The notes under the pieces are model-generated. The model made no database searches and had not been told where the DNA came from. It worked only from the letters and a program-made list of their open reading frames with translations. 64,000 nucleotides of DNA from Spirosoma terrae (GTDB lineage Bacteria > Bacteroidota > Bacteroidia > Cytophagales > Spirosomataceae), in the NCBI RefSeq assembly GCF_010435915.1, contig NZ_JAAFZH010000003.1, forward strand, positions 248,001 to 312,000, given 5' to 3'. This document shows positions 9,201 through 15,073 of the stretch, in pieces (within the stretch, counting starts at the first letter, position 1; every line of letters begins with the position of its first letter). Position numbers and translations under genes: made by a program.

Positions 9201-10054
9201 AACTGTTGCTGGACATTGTCGAGATACGACCGCATGACGGGGTTTAGGTACGCGTTTACAACCGCTGTTTGCGTGCGCGATACGTATTGCGGGGCTGTCG
9301 ATACGTCGGTCGAAAGGGTTATGTAGTCAAAACCAGCTTTCGTAAGAGCTTCCCGGAGCTTCTGTTCGTGGACGGGATTTCTGTAGGCATTCAGCAGCGA
9401 AACGGCAATGGCATCGGGTTTTGTTTGCCGAAGCTGGTCCAGCAACGTAGTTATGGTATCGTCAGTTAACGTAGTGAGAGGATGCCCATCAGCGCTGATA
9501 CGTTCCTCTATTTCCAGCACCGAATTGTAGAGAACGTCGGCGGGCGGAATAGCTAGTTGAAAGAGGTTCGGACGTTGCTGGGTACCTATTTTAAGCAAAT
9601 CGGCGAAGCCTTTCGTCACCAGCAACGTAACGCATCCACCTTTCCGCTCCAGCAGCGCGTTGGTACCTTTCGTGGTGCCCAGTCGCATGTTGAGCGTCGG
9701 AAACGGCTGGTCAAGCGGTGTTTTTGTGAGAAGACGCGTCGCCAGAATCGGTGCTTCTTCGCCGGTAAACAGTTCGACTGTATAGGATTGATGGCTGAAT
9801 AGCGTGTTACTAATTTCCAGCGAACCGTCTAAGCTCAGAGAAGAGATGACAAATACGTCGTTGGTTTCGATTACACGAAGTTGATAACCGTCGAAAATTG
9901 GAGCAATAAGCCACGGGGCTACTAGTTTACCGTTGATAAGCTGGCCACGTAGTCGACTACTACTGAGTACTTTAGTTCGGTGTAAGTTGCCTTCGGTATC
10001 CAGCGCCAGTCCGTCAGTAAACGTACCGCCCGTATCAATCCATACTTTCCACAT
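6275..10054 (-). CDS. Fused hydantoinase A/B-type oxoprolinase (5-oxoprolinase family)
   Basis: 1259 residues, the size of the single-chain ATP-dependent 5-oxoprolinase. The A half has the N-terminal IDTGGTFTDG phosphate-loop (residues 6-15), GTTKGTNALLER, and a second actin-like loop LDMGGTSTDVARI. The B half begins around residue 735 (IQLELFTQRFRAIAEEMGAQ) and contains GDVIITNHPKYGGSHLPD and the glycine-rich GGGAGATSGADGRS near the end. Known members open 5-oxoproline to glutamate with ATP, or hydrolyse hydantoins. Because A and B are fused, the 5-oxoproline or a close lactam substrate is the better guess. A gamma-glutamyltransferase, which can feed 5-oxoproline formation, lies 12 kb away and is not clearly linked. 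Confidence 0.85.
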   Translation of the reverse strand: MWKVWIDTGGTFTDGLALDTEGNLHRTKVLSSSRLRGQLINGKLVAPWLIAPIFDGYQLRVIETNDVFVISSLSLDGSLEISNTLFSHQSYTVELFTGEEAPILATRLLTKTPLDQPFPTLNMRLGTTKGTNALLERKGGCVTLLVTKGFADLLKIGTQQRPNLFQLAIPPADVLYNSVLEIEERISADGHPLTTLTDDTITTLLDQLRQTKPDAIAVSLLNAYRNPVHEQKLREALTKAGFDYITLSTDVSTAPQYVSRTQTAVVNAYLNPVMRSYLDNVQQQLSAGNALRIMTSAGGLVRADLFQAKDSLLSGPAGGVIGAATVANDQPILTLDMGGTSTDVARIQQQPDYRFTTKIGLFDLQLPSLAIETVAAGGGSICWFEEHGATLAGTTPNGAASGQLRVGPHSAGANPGPACYGAGGPLTITDVNLLLGKLHPKQFGIPVFPEKAQAALNEIIDKIAAQTGNQPDAQVLLRGFERIANETMAGAIRKISVSQGFDPKEYALLVFGGAGGLHGCAIAQLLGMEQMLLPFDGGLLSAYGIGQAQIERMASQSVLRPLEVVESDLDQLLDKLTEQATQQLRQDIGNVTSIGLKSASVFLRMSGQESTIDVPFSNQIETDFQQKYQHLYGHYPANRAIEVESIRVLVSTTDQERSTSDAPVTHRHAVPAFETDTYPAYDWMQLQEGDTFRGPALLLNTTSSAFIEPGWRVIVQADKNVVADYIADIDDNALSSDNQESNAVIQLELFTQRFRAIAEEMGAQLQRTAFSVNVKERLDFSCALLNHKAELVANAPHIPVHLGSLGICARLVLEKLPLEPGDVIITNHPKYGGSHLPDVTLLSGVFSDTNELIGYVINRAHHAEIGGKVPGSMPPDATSLVEEGVVLEPQYVVKAGKFLWEASSDNAAGGVASRFTDCLYPTRALAENRADIEAALASLRAGETALQNLVRQYGLSITHEYMQRLHQSAAAAITSVLQPLNGQTFQAEESLDDGHTIHAKISIEEGRVTFDFTGTSGVHPNNLNANISILYSAVLYVLRLWCGKDIPLNEGLMTPVTFILPDSSFLNPIFPDDYSQCPAVVGGNTEVSQRLVDTLLKALGLAACSQGTMNNFLFGNSTFGYYETIGGGAGATSGADGRSAVHQHMTNTKLTDPEELERRYPVRLHQFSIRSGSGGSGQWRGGNGIIRDIEFLEPVQATLVSQHRTVAPYGLNGGESGKTGQQTLIFTDGHQEALPGIFTRAMQPGERIRIETPGGGGVS

Positions 10055-10278
10055 GGGAGTCTGCTATCGTTTTGCGTAAAATTCGCTAAATGCGGGCAAC
10101 TATTCCTGGTTTCAACGGGGAAGTTTTGGCATGCAGATAAATCGGGCTTTGCTAATTCGACTGGCAAAGCAGGTTTATCAAAAAGCCTTCTAGCAAATTC
10201 AGCGATCTGTTTGTCATCGAAAAGTCTTAAGTTGGTATAATTTTTTGTTTAAATTTCTTGCTAAAAACTACACTACGT
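10055..10278. other. Divergent intergenic region
   Basis: 224 bp between the oxoprolinase and the DoxX-like gene. It should hold both promoters. An AT-rich stretch (about 10230-10257, with TATAATTTTTTG) precedes the rightward gene, but it does not match the TAnnTTTG consensus exactly. No gene seen. Confidence 0.4.
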
Positions 10279-10635
10279 ATGATTCTTAAATTGATCAATT
10301 CGATTTTGATGCTGGTGGCCGTCTATATGGGTTTCAAGCAAGGCTGGGCCATGATGTCGGGAAAAGCCGAAATGCTCGAGATGTTTGGCAAATGGGAATT
10401 CAGTAAAACCGGCGTTGCGGTGCTGGGCTTTGTCACACTGCTCAGTGCCGTACTGATTATTTTCCCGAAGACCTTTGTTTGGGGTAACTTTCTGATGGCC
10501 AGTACTATTTTGCTGATCATCTGTTTCCACCTACTCGACAAAGACATGAAAGGGGTTGGCATTGAATTACCTTTTCTGCTGCTGAACCTGATTATTATTT
10601 ACTTACAACATCCGTTTAAAGACGGCTTTAAATGA
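10279..10635 (+). CDS. Small four-helix membrane protein, DoxX-like
   Basis: 118 residues from the ATG at 10279 (a TTG at 10258 would add seven residues). Four hydrophobic helices, with a first helix and short loop (YMGFKQGWAMMSGK) similar to DoxX-like proteins. No cofactor motif is visible and the role is unknown. Its stop codon overlaps the start of the next gene in an ATGA arrangement, so the two are translationally coupled. Confidence 0.7.
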   Translation: MILKLINSILMLVAVYMGFKQGWAMMSGKAEMLEMFGKWEFSKTGVAVLGFVTLLSAVLIIFPKTFVWGNFLMASTILLIICFHLLDKDMKGVGIELPFLLLNLIIIYLQHPFKDGFK

Positions 10636-11054
10636 GGACGATAGCCTTAATGATGCTGATGACGGGTTTTATGACCGTTGTCGCTTGTGGACAATCTAAA
10701 CCAAAAAATAACGTAACAAAAACCACCACAACTATGGATACCAGTAAACTAACCAATGCCACCGTTAAAGCTGCTTTTGATGCCTGGCAGGCAGGCGATG
10801 CCGCTCGTTGGTCATCGTTTTTTACATCGGACGCTAAACTTTATGATGATGGGAACGCCCGCGATTTCCATCGGTTTGTAAAGGAAGCCTGCGGCCATGA
10901 ACGTTTCACCAGCATTGATAAAGTGGAAGATGACGGGAAAGCGATCTACGGAAACTTCCACACGCAGAGCTGGGGCGACTTTAAAACGTATTTTAAATTT
11001 TATCTTAACGCGGACGGTAAATTCAACCGGCTCGATATTGGGCAGGCCAACTAA
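10632..11054 (+). CDS. Lipoprotein with SnoaL/NTF2-like domain
   Basis: 140 residues. The start overlaps the upstream stop codon (ATGA). Signal peptide with a lipobox ending at Cys19 (TVVAC), then a Thr-rich linker and an NTF2-like cone fold: VKAAFDAWQAGDAARWSSFFTSDAKLYDDG is the classic opening of nuclear transport factor 2/SnoaL-like proteins. These bind small hydrophobic ligands or act as accessory domains; no specific ligand is suggested. Likely anchored to a membrane on the periplasmic side. Confidence 0.72.
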   Translation: MRTIALMMLMTGFMTVVACGQSKPKNNVTKTTTTMDTSKLTNATVKAAFDAWQAGDAARWSSFFTSDAKLYDDGNARDFHRFVKEACGHERFTSIDKVEDDGKAIYGNFHTQSWGDFKTYFKFYLNADGKFNRLDIGQAN

Positions 11055-11076
11055 TAACCGACCGTAGCATACGGCT

Positions 11077-11601
11077 ATGCAGTTACAAGATGCAATTGAT
11101 TTGATTGGGTCCGAGGCTATACCTGGCAACGTGCCTCAGGTTTGGGCCGATCTGGGTTGTGGAAGCGGCTTGTTCACGCAGGCACTGGCTTCTTTTTTAC
11201 CCGATGGCAGCCAAATCTATGCTATTGATCAGCAACGGCAGTATGGCCTGAAAGTATCTGGCAATCGGTCGGTCGATATTGAGTTTATTCAGGCAGATTT
11301 TGAGAGAAATCTGCCTGAATTGCCTTTGCTGGACGGCGTATTAATGGCGAATTCGCTGCACTACGTTGCCGATAAACCGCGCTTCCTGAAACAACTCAAA
11401 AAACAGTTTTCAGCGGAAGCCCGTGTACTGATTGTGGAATACGAAACTACCCAATCGAATCCGTGGGTGCCTTATCCGGTTACGTTCAGTCAGTTGCAGC
11501 ACTTATTTTCAGCCATAGGATTTACGGCTGGCCAGAAACTGGGTGAACGGCCATCGGCGTACCGGCAGGGGAACATGTATGCTGCCTTGCTACACCCATA
11601 G
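11077..11601 (+). CDS. Class I SAM-dependent methyltransferase
   Basis: 174 residues. SAM motif I is ADLGCGSGLFT (residues 24-34), the acidic end of strand 2 is IYAIDQQ, then FIQADFE and a post-motif GVLMANSLHYV. Type 11-like methyltransferase of short length; acceptor unknown. It lies 22 bp after the lipoprotein gene, and its stop is 31 bp before the antiporter start, so 10279-13249 may be one operon. Confidence 0.8.
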   Translation: MQLQDAIDLIGSEAIPGNVPQVWADLGCGSGLFTQALASFLPDGSQIYAIDQQRQYGLKVSGNRSVDIEFIQADFERNLPELPLLDGVLMANSLHYVADKPRFLKQLKKQFSAEARVLIVEYETTQSNPWVPYPVTFSQLQHLFSAIGFTAGQKLGERPSAYRQGNMYAALLHP

Positions 11602-11632
11602 CACCTTCTTTGTCTACTCTGCCTTCATATCT

Positions 11633-13249
11633 ATGCATCATAACCTTTTACTGATTCTTGGCTTATTATTTTCGGTGTTTCTGCTGGTCATGGTAGCCCA
11701 GCGGATAAAAATTGCTTATCCAATCTTTCTGGTTCTGGCAGGGCTGGGTATCAGCTTTATACCTGGCATTCCTCGAATGCATCTTGATCCGGATGTTATT
11801 TTCCTGATTTTTCTACCTCCACTTTTATACGAAGCCGCCTGGTACACCTCCTGGAATGAATTCTGGAAATGGAAACGACCCATTGCCTTACTTGCTTTCG
11901 GGCTGGTGTTTTTTACCTCCACAGTAGTGGCTTATTCCAGCGTTGCACTAATTCCCGGTTTTACCCTGGCGTTAGGCTTTTTGCTGGGTGGTATTATCTC
12001 TCCTCCCGATGCTGTAGCGGCCGCCACGGTTATGAAAGGACTGCCCGTTCCGAAACGGTTGATGACCATTCTGGAAGGTGAAAGTCTGGTGAACGATGCC
12101 TCTTCCCTGATTGTGTTTCGGTTTGCGCTGGCGGCTGTTATGACTGGTTCTTTCTCAATGGAGGAAGCCACCGGACAATTCTTTTTAGTAGCGGGCATGG
12201 GCATCGTTGTCGGTTTGGCAGGGGCTCATATCATGTATGCTGTTCACCGGTTTTTGCCCACCACGCCTGCTATTGATGCCGCTCTCACTATTATGACGCC
12301 CTACATATTGTTTCTGGCTGCTGAACAATTTCATTTTTCGGGCGTCATGGCTGTTGTCAGTGGAGGGTTATTTATTTCGTATCGTTCGCACGAAGTGTTT
12401 CAGACGGGCAGCACCCGGATGAATATGCTGGGTGTATGGACAACGTTGATTTTTGTGATGAATGCCCTTGTATTCGTCCTGATTGGATTGGCCTTGCCGG
12501 ATATTGTTGACGGGCTGGGTAATTATTCTATTGCCGATGGGATTAAGTATGGGTTGATTATCAGCGCTATAACAATAGTGCTTCGGTTTCTATGGGTATT
12601 CCCGGCTTCGCACGTACCGCGCTGGCTAAGTGCTACGATTCGGAAGGAAGGATCGCCGGGTTGGAAAGGGCCGCTAGTTACGGGATGGGCCGGGATGCGT
12701 GGTGTGGTGTCACTGGCAACGGCTTTATCTATTCCTGAATTGATGAACGAAAACGGAGTCCCTTTTCCACTACGTAGTTTAATTATTTTCATCACGTTCG
12801 TTGTCATTTTTATTACGTTGGTCGTGCAGGGACTGACGTTGCCCTTTATTATTAAATGGATTAAGATTGGAGAAATCGATCAGTATGCTTCTGAACATGA
12901 ACAGCGGACGGGGATTCAATTGCGGTTAAATCGTGTAGCGCTCAAGCGATTGAATGAGAAATTCTCGGCAGAAGTAGCAGCCAACGAGCTGGTTGGCTTA
13001 TTGGTGAAAGATCTCCAGCACCAGACCGACGTAATCCAGCAGCGGCTGGACTCGCTGGAGTATGATGGAGCGGAAAAAGAGGAAGAGCGTATTGAACACT
13101 ATAACCACGTCCTGCTGGACATATACGCCCAACAGCGTAAAGAACTTTTTGCGATGAGACAGAACAAGCTTTTTACGGATGAGGAAATTCGTAAAGCTGA
13201 GCTTCAGTTGGATATCAATGAGTTGCGTATCGCCGATGCCGGTCACTGA
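11633..13249 (+). CDS. CPA1-family Na+/H+ antiporter
   Basis: 538 residues from the ATG at 11633 (MHHNLLLILGLL), chosen because upstream codons overlap the methyltransferase and are not membrane-like. About 12 helices occupy residues 1-400. Typical CPA1 signatures are FLPPLLYEAAW, GGIISPPDAVAA with its PPD, and EGESLVNDASS with the ion-binding Asn154-Asp155 pair. A charged, helical cytoplasmic tail follows (about 410-538, rich in Glu/Lys/Gln), as in YjcE/NhaP-type proteins. It exchanges cytoplasmic Na+ or K+ for H+ in pH and salt homeostasis. Confidence 0.9.
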   Translation: MHHNLLLILGLLFSVFLLVMVAQRIKIAYPIFLVLAGLGISFIPGIPRMHLDPDVIFLIFLPPLLYEAAWYTSWNEFWKWKRPIALLAFGLVFFTSTVVAYSSVALIPGFTLALGFLLGGIISPPDAVAAATVMKGLPVPKRLMTILEGESLVNDASSLIVFRFALAAVMTGSFSMEEATGQFFLVAGMGIVVGLAGAHIMYAVHRFLPTTPAIDAALTIMTPYILFLAAEQFHFSGVMAVVSGGLFISYRSHEVFQTGSTRMNMLGVWTTLIFVMNALVFVLIGLALPDIVDGLGNYSIADGIKYGLIISAITIVLRFLWVFPASHVPRWLSATIRKEGSPGWKGPLVTGWAGMRGVVSLATALSIPELMNENGVPFPLRSLIIFITFVVIFITLVVQGLTLPFIIKWIKIGEIDQYASEHEQRTGIQLRLNRVALKRLNEKFSAEVAANELVGLLVKDLQHQTDVIQQRLDSLEYDGAEKEEERIEHYNHVLLDIYAQQRKELFAMRQNKLFTDEEIRKAELQLDINELRIADAGH

Positions 13250-13261
13250 TGGCGTTAGGCT

Positions 13262-13294
13262 GGTGTTACGTTATTCGTTAAGTAACGTAACACC
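13262..13294. terminator. Hairpin between convergent genes, overlapping the end of the DeoR-type gene
   Basis: Perfect 12-bp arms GGTGTTACGTTA (13262-13273) and its complement (13283-13294) with a 9-nt loop, lying between the antiporter and the DeoR-type gene and covering the latter's last codons. No T-run. Confidence 0.55.
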
Positions 13295-14026
13295 GGCTTG
13301 CCGATAGGCTGTTACTACGTCTGTTGGAGCTTCCTGATCGGTAATCAATACGTCGAACATCGTGAGCGGAGCGAAGTGTAAATATTTGTTCGTTTCCAGC
13401 TTCGATGAATCGCAAAGCAAATACACCTTATCACTCTGCCGGGCCATTGTTGTGGCTGTGCTGGCTTCTTTTTCGCTGTTGGCGCTCAGTCCGTTTGCCA
13501 ACGAAATACCATCGATACCGATAAACGCCCGATTGGCCCGGTAGCGAGCCATGTGTTCTTCGGCTATCAGGCCATGAATAGCCTGCCGCTCTTTATCAAC
13601 TTCACCACCAACGAGATTGATTGAAACGTCGGAGGTCATCAATTCGGCCATTACCGGCAATGAATTGGTGACCACCGTAATCCGTTTGTTGCGAATAAAC
13701 TGACACAAACGAAACACGGTACTCCCACAATCCATGAAAATAACGTCGCCTTCCTGGATTTCCTGAGCTGCCAACCGGCAGATGTAATCCTTACGCTCGG
13801 CATTAACCGCCGTTTTGTTGGCAAACGTATGTTTATCAGTAGCCAGACTTACTCGCATAGCGCCCCCGCGCGTACGGTAAATGAGCCCCATTGACGCCAG
13901 TTGAACTAAATCGCGCCGGACCGTCATCTCTGAAGTACGTAATAAATCGGCCAGTTCACGTACATCAACTGAGCCTCGTTCTTCGACCGTTTGTACAATT
14001 AGCTGCTTCCGATTTTGGAAATTCAT
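13271..14026 (-). CDS. DeoR-family transcriptional repressor
   Basis: 251 residues. N-terminal winged helix-turn-helix at residues 20-56 (VDVRELADLLRTSEMTVRRDL, with the family's TVRRDL recognition end), then the DeoR C-terminal sensor domain: VIFMDCGSTVFRLCQFI, ITVVTNSLPV, GGEVDKE and YLLCDSSKLE. DeoR regulators usually sense a sugar phosphate and repress a neighbouring sugar pathway. The divergent neighbour is nudK, and the 54 bp between the two carries four evenly spaced direct repeats that could be its operator. Confidence 0.9.
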   Translation of the reverse strand: MNFQNRKQLIVQTVEERGSVDVRELADLLRTSEMTVRRDLVQLASMGLIYRTRGGAMRVSLATDKHTFANKTAVNAERKDYICRLAAQEIQEGDVIFMDCGSTVFRLCQFIRNKRITVVTNSLPVMAELMTSDVSINLVGGEVDKERQAIHGLIAEEHMARYRANRAFIGIDGISLANGLSANSEKEASTATTMARQSDKVYLLCDSSKLETNKYLHFAPLTMFDVLITDQEAPTDVVTAYRQAGVTLLNE

Positions 14027-14045
14027 ACGTTATTGATTTGTTTTG

Positions 14046-14080
14046 AACAAAAATAAACAATTTTAAACAAATTAAAACAA
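14046..14080. promoter_or_regulatory. Four direct repeats at 10-bp steps, candidate DeoR-type operator
   Basis: AACAA occurs at 14046-14050, 14056-14060, 14066-14070 and 14076-14080, exactly one helical turn apart, three of the four as AAACAA. The array fills the deoR-nudK gap and abuts the nudK ATG. DeoR-family operators are often short A/C-rich direct repeats, so binding here is a reasonable inference. An alternative is intrinsically curved A-tract DNA. Confidence 0.5.
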
Positions 14081-14671
14081 ATGGCTAATGAACGCGTACA
14101 AATAACCGAAGAGAAACTGCTGTCAGATAATTGGTACGTGCTGAAGCGATTTACGTTCAACTATCTGGGTAAGAATGGGCAATGGGCAACGCAGCAGCGC
14201 GAAGCCTACGATCGTGGTAACGGAGCTACGATTCTGCTCCATAACCCACAAACGGATATGGTTATTCTGACGCGGCAGTTTCGGTTACCGACGTTTGTGA
14301 ATGGTAATTCATCGGGTATGTTAATAGAAACCTGTGCTGGCCTGCTCGACAACGATGATCCCGAAACGGCCATCATTCGCGAAACGGAAGAAGAAACCGG
14401 CTATCGGATTCAATCGGTGCAGAAAGTGATGGAAGCGTATATGAGTCCCGGTTCAGTAACCGAAAAACTGTTTTTCTACATTGCTCAATATACAACCGAT
14501 ACCGAACGTAGCGCAGGCGGAGGTATCGAAGAAGAAGAAATCGATATTCTGGAATTGCCTTTTACGGAGGCTGTTGCCATGATGGAACGTGGCGAAATTA
14601 TGGACGGAAAAACGATTATGCTGCTGCAACATTTGCGATTACAACAACTCACCGCTACGTATCAAAACTAA
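14081..14671 (+). CDS. nudK: Nudix hydrolase, GDP-mannose pyrophosphatase NudK
   Basis: 196 residues, close to E. coli NudK in length and sequence pattern throughout: KLLSDNWYVL, YDRGNGATILL, RQFRLPTFVNGN, LIETCAGLLDNDDPE, the Nudix catalytic end RETEEETGY (residues 100-108) and YMSPGSVTE. NudK hydrolyses GDP-mannose (and related nucleotide sugars) to GMP and mannose 1-phosphate using Mg2+ held by the Nudix glutamates. Placed divergently from a DeoR-type regulator, which suggests sugar-responsive control. Confidence 0.93.
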   Translation: MANERVQITEEKLLSDNWYVLKRFTFNYLGKNGQWATQQREAYDRGNGATILLHNPQTDMVILTRQFRLPTFVNGNSSGMLIETCAGLLDNDDPETAIIRETEEETGYRIQSVQKVMEAYMSPGSVTEKLFFYIAQYTTDTERSAGGGIEEEEIDILELPFTEAVAMMERGEIMDGKTIMLLQHLRLQQLTATYQN

Positions 14672-14672
14672 T

Positions 14673-15023
14673 ATGCTGATTTTAATCGCTGGGCCATATC
14701 GCTCCAACACCAATGATGAACCCGAACGGATTGCTCAGAACATGCACCGAATGGAAGAGGCTGCTTTAGCCATATATCGAAAGGGGCACACGCCTGTTTG
14801 CGGGGAGTGGATCGCGTTGCCGCTCATTCATCAGGCCGGTTCGACACAATTGGGCGACGCTGTTTTTAACGAAATTTTTCACCCGGTAGCCGTCCGCTTA
14901 ATCGATCATTGCGATGCTGTAGTACGTATTGGCGGCCCTTCGGTTGGAGCCGACGAAATGATGAAACAGGCTGAACTGAAAGGGAAGAAGACGTATTGGG
15001 AACTAGAGGAACTAAAAAATTAA
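14673..15023 (+). CDS. DUF4406 / nucleoside deoxyribosyltransferase-like protein
   Basis: 116 residues from the ATG at 14673, one base after the nudK stop, so translation is probably coupled. Begins LILIAGPYRS and contains HTPVCGEWIALPLI, DAVVRIGGPSVGADEMMKQAELKGKKTYWELEE, the Rossmann-like pattern of DUF4406 proteins, relatives of nucleoside 2-deoxyribosyltransferases. The GADEM stretch matches the place of the catalytic Glu region in that superfamily. A role in nucleotide or nucleotide-sugar clean-up with NudK is an inference from position. Confidence 0.75.
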   Translation: MLILIAGPYRSNTNDEPERIAQNMHRMEEAALAIYRKGHTPVCGEWIALPLIHQAGSTQLGDAVFNEIFHPVAVRLIDHCDAVVRIGGPSVGADEMMKQAELKGKKTYWELEELKN

Positions 15024-15066
15024 GGGCTATAAAATCAGCTTTTGACACTTGATTTTACAGCCCTTA
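15021..15066. terminator. Terminator hairpin between convergent genes
   Basis: 17-nt arms (15021-15037 and 15050-15066) pair with a single mismatch around a 12-nt loop and include the DUF4406 stop codon. Ends the nudK operon and, from the other side, the PIG-L gene. Confidence 0.7.
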
Positions 15067-15073
15067 GGCAAAT

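Noticed and set aside
6206-10054. Oxoprolinase and gamma-glutamyltransferase as one gamma-glutamyl cycle cluster
   Set aside because: They are 12 kb apart, on different strands and with unrelated genes between them; no sequence evidence for linkage.
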